This document shows positions 22,681 through 35,425 of a stretch of 64,000 nt of DNA, one piece after another. The position numbers and the translations under genes were made by a program. The DNA lies in the NCBI GenBank assembly GCA_905331475.1, contig CAJNYU010000533.1:36930-100929 (forward strand), read 5' to 3'. Below the pieces are notes generated by a model. The model made no database searches, had not been told where the DNA came from, and saw only the letters and a program-made list of their open reading frames with translations. Every line of letters starts with the position of its first letter. Position 1 is the stretch's first letter. The stretch comes from Rotaria socialis. Lineage: Eukaryota > Rotifera > Eurotatoria > Philodinida > Philodinidae.

Positions 22681-22905
22681 GGATCTATCAAGAAATGGCT
22701 GAGCTATTGAAAACATTGCCAGTATTGACCAGAACATCCCTGAGGGGGGGGGGGGTACAGGGTTTTTTACAAAAAAAAATCTTTTTATTTGAATTATTAA
22801 AAAAATNAAGAAATGGCTGAGCTATTGAAAACATTGCCAGTATTGACCAGAACATCCCTGAGGGGGGGGGGGTACAGGGATTTTTTCAAAAAAAAATCTT
22901 TTTCT
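22681..22905. repeat. Local tandem duplication around an N
   Basis: A stretch of roughly 100 bp (AAGAAATGGCTGAGCTATTG onward through the G-run and poly-A) occurs twice, at about 22681-22790 and 22808-22905, with a single N at 22807 between. The copies differ mainly in homopolymer length. This pattern suggests an overlap that was not collapsed during assembly rather than a biological repeat. Confidence 0.75.
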
Positions 22906-23374
22906 TAGAATTATTCAAAACATATATAAATCAACTCAGTTTTTGCAGTACACATAACAATCGAATGAGAATCCGATGTTTCCTCATTTTTTTTGTCTAT
23001 GAAGATTTTCACAGAACGACTAACATCGCTTATCGAACCATCTTGATTAATTTTTCTCGAAAAATGTTTTTTAAAATTATTCGAACAATCTCATTTGTAA
23101 AATATGTAAGTTCTTATTCATCCGTATAAATCGTAAAGGAAATTGAACTTCTAGGCTGTATGATATATGAAGTCCGCTTTTACGTATATCATATGCTTGA
23201 CATATTCTATGACGATGTTCGTGCCCTGAAATAAATTAAATGAATTTAATATTATTTTTACTTTAAAACTCATCGTTCAATGATTTAATATTTAATATTA
23301 ATTGGAATGAATTGACCTTAGCTCTTAATATAAATGCTTTACATTCAATAAAATAAAGGTAACAGAGTTGACAT

Positions 23375-23578
23375 TAGAGGTGTCAGGTTAGCATTAAAAG
23401 TGAAAATAATACATTGCTTTATTTCTCCAGGAAAGTTGATGAATAATAAATCTTTAGAATTAAAAGTAATATCGATGTTAAGAATGATAAATTAGTGAAT
23501 GAATTCGCATTAAGTATTTTCTTTACCATAATACGCCAATGCATTATTTTCATTTTTAATGCTAACCTGACACCTCTA
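23375..23578. mobile_element. hAT-type MITE, 204 bp, with 8-bp duplication
   Basis: The element starts TAGAGGTGTCAGGTTAGC and ends with the reverse complement GCTAACCTGACACCTCTA; the inverted repeats extend about 43 bp with a few mismatches. Perfect 8-bp target-site duplications GTTGACAT flank it at 23367-23374 and 23579-23586. There is no ORF. It is inserted inside the long-TIR element spanning 22524-24684, so it is the younger of the two. Confidence 0.93.
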
Positions 23579-24684
23579 GTTGACATATTTCGCAGATTAT
23601 TATTTAAACATAATTAAATATTTTAAATGGCGTGCGTCACTATGATGACAACTTAGTCAGCGATTGGCTTGCTTTGTTAAACATCTATTTTTGTGTCACA
23701 CAATTTCGAGACCTGCGAAAAATATTTTTTATGAATTACAACAACTTTATTTTGTTGTCAAAGACGTAGATTTAAACATAATACTTTCAGATATAACTTC
23801 GTAATTCAAAAACAAGAAATACTTGAACTGAAATAAAACCATTAATCCAAATTTTTATACCGAGGGTTTCTTAATTTCGTAGTTAGTCATGCACTAAATA
23901 GTTTGTCTCGCTATATTCGTTTTTTTCCTAGACGTTAGAAATATCAGTAATCAGTGAGACATAAGTCTGTGAAATGCGTAAATGATATTCTAAGAAGATT
24001 TTCAATAGACAGGAAGACTAATAAAACAAAATCGACACTAATTCACTTGGCTTAATATTATTCTCGGTTTTCTCATTAGAAAAAAGCTTTCACTTGAGTT
24101 CTTCTAGAAAACTCAGCCAATCAATGTACTTAATACTGCTGAAGCAAAGGTCAACAAGGGGCTTATCATGTAAGTAAGCTTATAATGCATCACGATAAAG
24201 AACAAGATTGTTAAGTTACTTTATTATCAGATTATATAAATTCTAAACTAAAAAAGTGTGGAAACTTCGGATTTCATCCGAGAGTTATGTGTATTGCAAA
24301 AAGTGCATGGGACATATGAGTCATTCTAGAATGTCTGAACACCAAAATTATCATGAGAAACTAGGCAATTTGATTTCTGGATGCAGTTTTTGTGCATTTT
24401 GAGACGTTTTCAGGCGGTGTTNAAAATTTGTTTTTAAAAAACAAATCCCTGGCCCCCCCCCCCCCTCAGGGATGGTCTGGCCAAAAATGACAATTTTTTC
24501 GATAACTCAACCATTTCTTGAGGGATTCTTCTCATCTTCGAACTCGACTGAGACATTGATGAAGCTGAACTGTGTGGAAAATTTCATCATGATCTAACTC
24601 TTCTTTCGAAAATTATCGTGTAAACGGACGGACGGACATACTGACCGATTCTAGAGTGTACTCACTTTTTGAGTACACAAAAAG

Positions 24685-27409
24685 CAGATCTTACTGAATG
24701 AAAATTTAACAAGTCAAAAGGGCATCGAGATATTCGCAGAACATAATAATGATACAAAGTCGAATAAAAGCAACAGTTCAATTCAATTTTCTTTGAATGA
24801 TTCCGACGAGATAAAATATGTATGATAATAGAATATGCTTTATATCAATTTAGAACGAGACACCCATTAAAGATAGTATTCTCTTATTTTTCTAGAAAAT
24901 TTCACCCATTTGCTTTGTAATTAAAGTCATTGATAAAATGTCCTAAAATACAGATTTGTTGTCCATCTTGATATTATATGTTCTAATTAATAATTTAGTC
25001 TATGCCAATTATCATCACGCAAAGGCAGTGTGGCAACAAGGAATGTCACTTAAACATGAAGAATGCTTCACTCAAGCGGAAATATAACTACGCGCTAATT
25101 TTTTTCTATTATAAAATACTTTTAATCGTCTGACATTTTGAAGTAGAATGTCTATGCTAATTAATTTCGTTTTAAATAGTACGATAAATCTGACCGCAAA
25201 AAAATCTTTACCGAATATGTCATGCTCGCTCCGTGTATGCAAGTCTAAAACTTTGATTTTGTTCGAAATCAGGATTTATAACAACCTGGAAATCGTAAGA
25301 ATTAAAATCTATGAACATAACCAATCTTTACGTGCGACTAAAGTTCGAAGCAAACTGATGCGGACAAACTTTGCAATTGAGTTTAGATGATTTCAATAGA
25401 AACCGGAGACACGCGAAATGCTCTGCAAGCATGAGCTGCAAACGAAGCTTCTGAATATTTCTCAAGGGCATAAAATTCTTCATTTATTATCACAGTCGCT
25501 TACTTCTACTTAAATTCAATGATTTACAAAAGAGCGGATATTAACCAGACAGATGGCGCACAGCTTGTATGCTTTCATATCCGGAGTTAATATGATATCG
25601 TCGTGAAATATGGAAAATAAAATTTAGGTTAAAACACTTCTGATATTTTTGCGTTCTTAAATTACGAGAAATAAGAAATGACCAACATTCCTAAAATATC
25701 GTTTTTTCTATTCCGTCTTAAACAATGCCATAAGTCGAGTTTTATCTGTTTCGATGGCATCATCTTACAAACTTTGTTGAATGTGGCTTAATATATTAGT
25801 CAATACACGCATATTGTTATTAATAGATCGACATAATCATTTCAGGTTGCTTACGATAGAACACCGCTGCTTAGTTTTTTTGTGATATTTACACGTGACC
25901 TGACTTTTTATAAAATAGAAAAAAAGATATTCTGTGTTCCATTTAATTTCTCGTCGTGTTTCAACTCAAACGTTAAAAGTCGAAAACATTTTTTCTTAAA
26001 TTAAACAAAATTATGATTTTAAAGTAAGCTGTTGTCGTCGAACTTTTCATCTATACGTACCGTAAAAAAGACGTTTGCTGCATAAACAAATTCTCAATTA
26101 CTAAAATATATTTGATGATAAGCGCATCACGTTTTCAGTATGACTAAACTGCTTCCACTTTCTAATTTGTATTTTGTATTTTAATCATTTATGTTTGACT
26201 TTGAAATTGAGCATTATCCGTACATGTGAGTCGACAAAAATTTTCTTCCGTCAGCTCGTTTTTAAGCCAAACTCATAGAATGGCGTCGTCTGAGATCGGA
26301 TATTTCATCAATATGAAGTTTCACTCACTCCCGGCTAATGAGATCGGGCATATTCCATTCAAATGAAAGATACTTCTGCCAAACTAACTAATTTAGAATA
26401 TTAATTGTTCATATAGTACAGGTAGTGAAATGATCAAATCTCAATGTGCCTACAGGCTATGTCATGAGCATACACTTGAGAATTTCAGCATCATTGATTT
26501 CATTAATTTTCTTCATGGTTTGATAAAGCTCGATGATTATCATCAGCAAAAGAATGTATCATGACCAGGAACAAAACAACAGCAGCGTAGATGTTTGCGT
26601 ATGACTCATTGGTTAAAAGTCATACAATCTGGTTTTTTTATTAAGTAGAATAGAATTTTTTCTAATGAATCTGAATCTAAACTTCATGAAATTTCCAATT
26701 ATCTATGTAAATGGCATACGATGTAAATACTTTAGAATTGGAATATGTTACTCTGTCTACACTAAGAGCAGAAGCTTATTTCAATTAGTGTTTGGTTAAT
26801 AGGATGAGTAACTATCATTCGACATGAATACGACCAAACTCTAGGAGATCTTTCGCTGCAATTAGTGAAGAAAATAACAAACTCTTATTATGTTGTCTTT
26901 ATAATTCTTAACAAAAATATCCAAACTGACAAATTTGTTGCTGTCTTGAGTATCTTCCGGTTTTAATGACGTGAGAGAGAATTCACTCAATAATTCCTGA
27001 TCGAGATTTTGTGTTCAAAAGAAGAATGTTTGCTGAAGAGCCTGATCTGAAGTAGATTTACCACAAGATTCAGTTTATTTCCGAAGCAAGCAACTTCAAA
27101 GTTTTCTTTAAATAAAATACTAGAATAAACAGGAGCTAAACTCTATTGCTAATCCACGAATGAATTGCACCTTTCGCAGTGTTTATTTAAAGAACTGTGC
27201 AATACGATTGAAAAGCAGTAAGCCGTTATACAATAATCATGTATGTTTGTTCGAATTCAAATGCAACTTGATTAGGAACAATCCTTTTATTTATCTATTT
27301 CTATAAAAACGTATCCAAAAAGGCACACGAGAAAAAAGTTGACACTATGCATACTACCGAAACATGACTAGGAATACAAAAATATACAAAAAAAAATCTA
27401 TGGCGTCCG
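24685..27409. other. Gene-poor AT-rich region with repeat remnants
   Basis: No gene is recognised. The 80-codon ORF at 25148-25390 has no domain and looks random. At about 26335-26410 a segment (CAAATGAAAGATACTTCTGC ... AAACTAACTAATTTAGAATATTA) resembles 44285-44335 and is probably an old copy of the same repeat family. Confidence 0.45.
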
Positions 27410-30400
27410 TCAATTCAAATACAGTCGGCATTTACTGGTACCACAATGACAAGGAATTTTGATATCTTCTTCAGCAAATGAATAATCGTAGGTTAATTCG
27501 GAACCGCGAGCTATATTCATGATAGCATAGATAACAATGTGTTTAATACCACCGGAAAGAATAGTTTTAGCAAAGCAGTTTGGCTAGAAAAATAAAGCCA
27601 TTCGAATGAGATCAATTTAAATTTGTCTTACCTGGCAATTATGATTAATAAAACGAGCTTTATTTCCTTGTTGTGTTGCATCGATAACACTCATGGAATC
27701 AACAGTAAACATATAACAACCAAAACCCTATGAAAAGCGAAAAACAAAAATACAAACCGAAATTTGTTAGTTTTTCTTTGTGTATTACTTTTTTTTCGTT
27801 TTCAAGTTCACGTTTATCTGTAAGACAGGGACGAACAGCTTCACCTGTATATTCAACAATCATTTGTCCTTCAACTAGATCAATTAATGTAAATAAACCA
27901 CAGCCATGTATAGACGATGATCCAACAATCAATACACGTTCAGAAAAATAATGTAAATGATGAAGACGTAGACGAACCGAAGATTCTTGAAGAAGAATTC
28001 GTCTGCAGAAAAAAAGAAAATATTCTCCTATCAATCAATGAACTCTTCTTTAAACACGAAAAATTTTGAAAAGCAAAGCATGATGCAACTAATTCTGATA
28101 ATCATAGGGCGCCTATGATGAAGATCTTTAAATAGCATCAATCGGAATTTGCATTCATCTCTTCGTCGGTAGATGTCGCAAGAGACACTTATTATACACA
28201 ATCAACGGCCTATCCCGAAAATAGATATCTCCGCTTTCGATAGTTTACCTTGCATGTGCAAGTGCATCGTCGATTTCGAATGAGTTCAATGCATATTCAA
28301 TCTTTCGATTTGGATTTAACAGCCAATTAAATCGTTGGCGTTGAGAATTTTTTCTTTGATAAATGTTTAATCTTGAATTTGATGATGGAATTTTTTTAGT
28401 TGAATTTTTTTTCTTTATGAAATAAGTTGAGTCGTTTTTATTCGATGATGACAATGGCAGTAAAATAGTATCGGATTGTTTTTCGATTGACGATGAATTT
28501 AAATACAATTGATTCAACATTATTTTCACGATTGATTTTGTTAAACCGAATATTTGATGTCCATTTAATTCGTCGTTTCTCATTGGTAAATGAGTTAAAT
28601 TCATATCGTCACGACATTCACGCACTAGATTAACAATTGTTAGCCAAGCTTCATCTAAATCATCTGACACTATTTTGTATCCATCATCACTGATGATTGT
28701 GAATTGTACACGACCAAATTTTGATATTAGCGATTGTTGATATAAACGAACGAGTTCATCAGCTGGAAGATAGTTGATTTTTCCAGTCACATTATTCGAT
28801 AGAGAGTTAGGAGATTTTTCATTTTGTATTTGCTCAATTAAACAATTTATGAGAGAAGAAGACACTAGAAAATCTTCATCATCGATATTTCCGTCTACTT
28901 GTGGAATGCACGTTTCTGTTGAGTGATTGGGAACAAAAATCGTCGATGCCGGTTCTGAAATAGGAGGAAAATTTATAAGTCATATGATGAACAAAATCTT
29001 CTTAATAGACCCCAGCAACTAGATTAGGTTACTATTACAGATAGTAGTGCATAGGTAATATCATAACTAACTACAGATCTTTGAACTGAAACAGATTTGT
29101 ACGTAGCCTATGAGAGTCATAAGCATAAATCTGAGTTCTACATTCTAGAGGCTGTGCTAATAAGCTTTTTCATTTATGAAATCCTACCATTGGACTGTTG
29201 GATTGGATTTATATTTTGAAATAGCTGGTCTAGCAATGCATCATTGGTCGTGTCTGTTGTTGATTCGTTGAATGATCCACTTGCTGGATTCGGTAGATAA
29301 TAGCTGAAGATAGGCTCTTGTTGTTGTCTATAAAGTAAATAGAAATGCGAGAATAGGAACAAAAACAATATTTATTTTATAATATACATTTTTGTTGATG
29401 GTGATGATTGGTCGACATTTTGAAGCGCTTGTACAAGTGCTAAAGCGAATCGTGAATGATCTGATGATTTTAAAGAATCATTAGTAAATAGATTTCGTAA
29501 AGTTCTCGCATCGATGGACATCGTTTGAGAATTTTCTTCTGATGGAATTGACGAAGATTTTTTTAATTGAAGGTTATTCTCGTTATTGAATTTAGTTTTT
29601 GTTCGCATGAGATTTTTAGATGTGGGTTTCGATGGTTGACTTTCGATAGATACAGATGGTCTTTCAGCTCTGGTATGAATAGCTGTTCTTTTAGAATGTT
29701 CGTTTGCTTTGAATCTTTGAAAATATTGTTCACAGACTTCATATAATTGTTTCAGATGTATTTGTTCGGCGGACAACGGATGTTCAATAGTCCGATGATT
29801 TGATTTATCATTATGATAGGTCTGTTCGATTTCTATGTGTAAATGATAGATGGTCTTTTGTTGAGCATTTTTCGTGCTCCAAAATAAACGTGATGCATGA
29901 TATTTATTTGGGTAAATATTCATATTCGTATCATTTTCGAGAAGATAATCAAAATTGCCAAGAGATTTTATTTGTAGCGAGCCAACACAAAGTTTTATAT
30001 CAGCTAAACAGAATTCAACGAGATTATTTGATAGATCAGCGTAGACAGTCGATGATAAGTTAATTGATTTCAATTTTCGAAGATCGATATCGTCTAAATT
30101 TATAGTTAGAAGATTTAGTTTAAACGGAAGTTAAAGTTTTAGTAACGAAGTTCCTGTCCGATAGCAATCTCTTCGATCTAATCACTCTACACTAGCACAG
30201 AAAAGAACAATACGCAACTGTTTACTGTATTCGTAGATTAGTCGTGAAGTAATACTTGATGATATCGCATAGTAGATTCTAAATATAATCTTAGGATTTG
30301 TTAAATCGTTGGAAACTATTGACTTTTGTCATTTATTAAACCACTGAATTTACTACACAGAACAAGTACCAAACAATAGGTCTCATTGATGTTAAACGGT

Positions 30401-33400
30401 GAGGAAAATTTTCAATTGAAGCGAATTCTTCCTTGCATCGATATTGCATATTGAAGAAAAGCCAATTTTTAGAATGTACCCATTTTTCTCAACATGCGAC
30501 ATATCGAGAAGGAAGCATATGACCTTCGTTCATCGATAAGATCTATTGCTAGACAAAAGATCTCTTAGTCACGTTCTACTCTCACCTGATCCTATTCTAT
30601 ACAGATCAAAAAAATATTTTCCTGAAATACCCAAGTTCCACGTACCGTTAATCACAGGTTCATCTGTTTGATGATGATCATCTCCATCTGAGTTATTTTT
30701 CATTTTCTTCCTACAATGTTTCGAACATAGAGTTGTTAAATTCGGCAATAAACCATTAACAATACTAAATTTTTCTTGTAGACTTCGATCGATTTTCGAA
30801 TAATAAATTTGAATACAATGACAATGAAAACGTGCATTGCAATCGTTTTCATAGCATGGCACACTGGCGCCCATTTTTAGACAAAGTTCACACTTATATC
30901 TTGTTTGACAACGATTGATTGTTTCATGAATGTGACGTAGAATGTATGGAGATTGATCAAGAGCTTTTGTATAAGCTGGAAGTATGCAACCAATATGTAC
31001 CCATTGATTGATGCCAGTAGATATAAGACGAGATATATTCGATGAAAAATGATCAGCATATGTTTGGCATAATTGGCAAAGTCTCGTATCAATTCGGTAT
31101 AAATTTTCAAATGGATATTTATTTTCAATTTTATTATCGATGTAACGTAATAATGAGTCGCTGGATGTTAATAGATTGTTTTTATATAAATTTGATTGGC
31201 ATAGAAGGCGTTCTCTATTCAATGAATATGTATGATCAATGGATGGTGATGGTAAACAACGGTTTGGTAATATACTGCAATTATTCAATGATGTGTTCGT
31301 TGTCGAAGAATACAATGTTGTGTGCGTTGAAGATAAATTTGTAGGTTTAAACCATGGACATTGAGTATTTATACAATTGTTTATTGCTGCTTGCCATTGA
31401 CGATTATCGAGATTTTCAAGTAAACGTTGCACAATTATAAGTAGATCATTTATGAAAGCATGAAGATTTAAGGAGTGAATACGAGATAGATGTAATTGCT
31501 GGAGATTAGACATGTAATGTTGCATAGCATTTAAACGATTGTCTTCACATATCATGATGTTTAATGTTGATGTTACGCTTCCGATCGTATTTTTCACGAC
31601 TAAAAATAAAATATTTTTTTATTGAGTTTTCTTTCATATCTTGAACGTGAAAGTACATCCCTCAAAAATTTAATTTGGACAGTACTAGAAAGAAAGAAAG
31701 AATATCCTTGCCTTGCGGCTACCTTTCAGTATAGGGAGTTGTCCGGAGACAGTTTCGAGAGCCCGATATTTTTCCTACAACTATTACTAGCTGCAGCTCT
31801 GGACAGAAGGCCGGCCTGACTCAGAGTTCCTTCCGCTTAATTACTTAAGCTTTCCATGCATACTGACTAACCACATACTATCCATGAGGATATTTTTTAT
31901 GTATGTCACATGTAATCAGCGTGCTATCGGATGGGTGATCCGAGACAAAACAGCCGTTAGTAACTTGTCCAAGGTTATTCTATGGATGATGGCGCCGAGG
32001 TTTGAACACACTATCTTGTGGATATGTGCCGAAACATCTTAACCATTCAGCCATAGCGGCTTACTACTAGTAAAAAGTTGGGTTTCTGAAAATAGAATGT
32101 AAAAACAAGTATTTTCTCTTGTATCGGAACGAAAATTCCGAGGACCAACTTTAACTGGTACAATTGCAGAACGAGAGAGTACTCTTGAAAGGCGATATTT
32201 ATCTAAGTGTTGTCATAAATATCTCCAATGCCGGCTCTTTTTTTGCTATAAAGTTACTCGCTAGCTGTATTTTAATAAATTATCTACTTGTAAGAGCCAA
32301 TATTTTTCTGCATATCTATCAAAAAGAAAATAATCACATCGTATTCAACATACGGCGGTTCGTTCAATCCGAAGGATGCTTTGAATTTCTGTTGGCGCTA
32401 AAATAAAACGTCTAAAAATCGCAAACTTATATCTCGATGGCCACTGTCTGCAGCCCATTGGATAGAACCCGATGGGCTCTACCGTTGCGAGAACAAATGC
32501 ATCTACTTCCACAACCTCGTGTAGCTTAGCTAACTTCTTCTGTAATGTAATCTGTTAGTCGATCTAAGTGCATCTGACATTAGACAATGACATTCATATT
32601 AACTTCTGAAAGTACAAGCAAAAAAATCGGATTTTCGAAATCAATCGCTACACAAATCATTGACACGTGACATCTTAGAGGTATTTCGCACCTCCTATCA
32701 TCTACTCTTGTCTACGCATCTATTTTATTTTTCAAAAAAAATGAATAAATGGATACAGGAAATAGCGAAGCTTATTGAGACAAATAATATCACTAAATTT
32801 CCCCGTCGGAAAAATTCACATATACTCAATAAAACTGTAGTATTAATAAATATACAAATATTCTTTGTACTATTCTCTCTTATTTTAATCACCTTGAATT
32901 TTATGATTAATGAGCGTCTTTTGAATATTTTCTTTTTGATCATAGTCACATTTTGAACAAATAACATTTGCCGATATGTTTTTAATATACGGTATTACCA
33001 AAACATCTTCATTTAAATATCCATCACATTTCGGATGAAAACGATGTTTACATTTAACACATTGTAACAAATTGTTGACTTTCGGTTTTGATTGATTGCC
33101 AATTAATGTTAAAGAAAATAATGGTTTAGGTTTAGTTATAAATTGTTCAATAAATTTTTCACACAAATTACATTTTTCAATTCGATTTGCTTTATTTGTT
33201 CGAATTATTTTCATATTATTTAAACAATCGACACACATAAGTGATTGCTGAGATGAAACAGATTTTGCCAATGATAAAATATTTTCTTCATTCGATATCA
33301 ATGCTTGTCCACAATCGCATTTAATGCACGACGGACAAAACCATATTTGATTACGAATATTATGATATGATTGTTCATCTTTCGTTTGTTTTACACATTT

Positions 33401-35425
33401 CATATGAAAAGTTCGTTGACAATCAGAACAAGTTATCAATGGAGAATCTTTCGCCACGCCGCATATATCACATAGAGTGCAATTAGGACATAACCATGAT
33501 TCAGGTGTAGGACATAAACGAGGGCATTCAGATTCATGCAAACAAGCTCTATGATAGGCTTCACAACAGCTATTGCAATAGATCAAATCTGTACCCATCG
33601 AACCGCACTAAAACGAAAGCCGAACAATTTTTTATTTCCTGGAATCAAATAAAATGCTAGTAATTTAGGAAAAAGTTTTATTTAGTCATGAGTAGGTATC
33701 TATGCGAAAGTAAAATGTGCTACGTCTCAACATGATTTGTATTCATGGGCGCCTTCTGAACTTTTGCATTCGCTATAGAGTTAGAAGAAATATTAACGAA
33801 AAATGCTGCAACGAACTGCATCAAGAGATTACAGATAAAAATTATCAAAACGAGCAGGGGCCGAAATACTTTTTGTTTTGCTTCTACGATGTCGAAACTT
33901 ATGTAATTACCGTAAGTACAGGTAATTGAGAAATTACTAGAAATTCTTATCGTTCTTGAGAGCAGCATCTTTATACATATATATATATGTCGGAGGTCAC
34001 TTTAAAATTCAGTTAACTTTAAAAAAGAACTAGTTGGCTTTAAAATAAATCGAAATATTTTGAAATCAACTGAATTTTAAAGTCAACGCTAGCATATATA
34101 TATATATATTTGTTCCTAAACCTATACAATATGAGCATAGAAATTTCTGTAATTACGGTGATCTCTAGGTAATTACCGAAATTCTTCTCATTCTTGAAGG
34201 TGAGGTTCTTAAATCTATATACATATCGATCACTAAATCTACATCATAGGAATATAAAGATTATAGTAATTTCTAGGTTATGTCCGAGATTACTCGAATC
34301 GACGTTTTTTTTGGGGGTTCTAATTAGTGGTGGCACTTTACCTTTAAATGAAAAGTCATTTTTAGCTCTTTATGTACGGTTCTATATGGTTTTTACAGTA
34401 AATTTAAAGTTACTCTAAAAACTACATAAAATTGCGCCCAAAGAACTAAAATTTATTTTTCATTTTTACACTACTTTTATTAAAGTTAAAGTTTTAAAGT
34501 ATTATACTTTAACTTTGACTCTTAAAGTTTAAAGTAGACTTTAAACTTTAATTTTGAAAGTAAATTTAAAGTGCCACCACTAGTTCTAATCTGCTTCCAT
34601 GTTATTATTTATTTCCGAAATGAACGGGAAATCTCTTTTTGTATGTGAAACTGCTTTCAAACATTCACAGGAAATTTCGTTGGATGTTATCTGAAAATAT
34701 GGTATTTTCGATCATTTTCTTTTGCATGCAATGACAATTACCGAAGTTTTGAGGAAATTTCTGCTAGCACTCTGTTAATAGTGTGAGAGAAATTTGTTAT
34801 TTTCTGAAATCTGAACATATCTCAGGCCCCCTGCGATCGAAATTCCGATATCTGGAACCAATAAAACAGTAGTTTATTTCGTACTAACCGTATAGCAAAG
34901 TGAATAAAATGGAAAAGATTCATCCGATAAAACAGCATAACCTTCTTTAAAAAGATCATCGCGATTAAATGTATTTCTTAATTCCCAACGTAATTTTTTT
35001 AGTTGATTTATATTATCATCTATCGATTGTGTTGGTTCAATCGCTTTTTTCCTACTACGTTCATAAATATATTTAAATTGTTTTATTAATTTTTTTGAGT
35101 GTCTACTAAAACATTGCTTTTGATTTAAAATAACCGGATTGTATCGAGATTGATCTGTTGCGAGATTTGAATTATCTTCGAAATCTTCCGTATCACTGCC
35201 ATCATCGGATATTTCTATAATTGATTCATCCGTATCACTGCTAAGACATATCGATTCTTTATCGGTGTCAGATGTTGAACTATCAGACTGTTCGTGAATT
35301 TCGAATGTGTCTGATTTTGAACGTTTTGAACGGAAATTTTGTTCCGATTCATACGATCGTTTACGTAATTGACATTTTTGATGAGAATGATTTTGATCAT
35401 TTGCTACTGTTCCACTTTCATTCAT
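27410..35425 (-). CDS. KMT2A/B-like: Trithorax/MLL-type histone H3K4 methyltransferase
   Basis: Deduced domains in order: an acidic, disordered N-terminus (exon 34889-35425); a PHD cluster with CxxC and HxxC zinc ligands (exon 32893-33607, e.g. DLIYCNSCCEAYHRAC, then LITCSDCQRTFHMKC); an extended PHD (exon 30586-31599, CQLCQTYADH ... HIGC ... CELCLKMGASVPC ... FHCHC); FYRN (to 30094); FYRC (about 28245-28955); and SET plus post-SET (SSIHGCGLF, GFGCYMF, NKARFINHNCQPNC, ELTYDYSF, CHCGTSKCRLYLN). The catalytic NHNCxPNC and the YDY motif are present, so it should methylate H3 Lys4. This order is that of trithorax/MLL1/2. The WIN motif before SET is not obvious, and no CXXC domain or AT-hook is seen. 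The N-terminus is far shorter than in vertebrate MLL. Two introns of about 1.28 kb each contain mobile elements. Stop codon at 27410-27412; ATG at 35425. Confidence 0.92.
31930..32064 (-). mobile_element. tRNA-derived SINE, CORE-SINE-like
   Basis: On the minus strand, a tRNA-like head starts near 32062 with an A-box-like GGCTGAATGGTTAAG and a B-box-like GTGTTCAAACC. About 25 bases later comes ACCTTGGACAAGTTACTAAC, which closely matches the conserved core shared by CORE-SINEs such as vertebrate MIR (CCTTGGGCAAGTTACTTAAC). The tRNA head no longer folds into a proper acceptor stem, so it is not a working tRNA. It lies in an intron of the methyltransferase gene, in the same transcriptional direction. 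The 3' end and target duplication are not defined. Confidence 0.7.
33995..34085. repeat. Short inverted repeat between (TA)n tracts
   Basis: CACTTTAAAATTCAGTT at about 33998 is mirrored by AACTGAATTTTAAAGTC at about 34068, around a loop of about 50 bp, with (TA)n runs on both sides (about 33975-33988 and 34094-34108). It is probably a small palindromic element inserted in TA-repeat DNA inside a methyltransferase intron. Confidence 0.6.
34325..34582. mobile_element. hAT-type MITE, 258 bp, with 8-bp duplication
   Basis: The ends are TAGTGGTGGCACTTTA and TAAAGTGCCACCACTA, a perfect 16-bp terminal inverted repeat. A perfect 8-bp target-site duplication GTTCTAAT flanks it at 34317-34324 and 34583-34590. 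The interior is made of AAAGTT/AACTTT-rich sequence with no ORF. It lies in the 1281-bp intron (33608-34888) of the methyltransferase gene. Confidence 0.94.

Larger units (their letters stand above)
22524..24684. mobile_element. Long-TIR element, about 2.2 kb, non-coding
   Basis: The left end (from about 22524) and the right end (to about 24684) are reverse complements over roughly 250 bp. Both start CTTTTTGTGT(GT)ACTC, followed by a short internal palindrome (GTGTACTC..GAGTACAC), the GACGGACGG-type block and the CATCCCTGAGGGGGG run. No transposase frame lies between them. A hAT MITE is nested at 23375-23578. Single Ns at 22515, 22807 and 24422 and a local duplication show that assembly here is imperfect. 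A third copy of the same end lies at 43982. No flanking duplication is recognised, so the class is unknown. Confidence 0.8.

Noticed and set aside
22741..22880. G-runs as G-quadruplex regulatory elements
   Set aside because: They are single homopolymer runs inside a repeat-family terminus next to Ns, and their length is likely affected by sequencing or assembly error.
25148..25390. 80-codon plus-strand ORF as a gene
   Set aside because: No domain, no neighbouring exons and unremarkable composition in a gene-poor region; chance is the simplest explanation.
31980..32064. A possible functional tRNA gene on the minus strand
   Set aside because: A- and B-box-like motifs are present, but the 5' end GCCGCTA has no matching 3' acceptor strand and the sequence runs on into a CORE-SINE-like body, so a SINE head explains it better.
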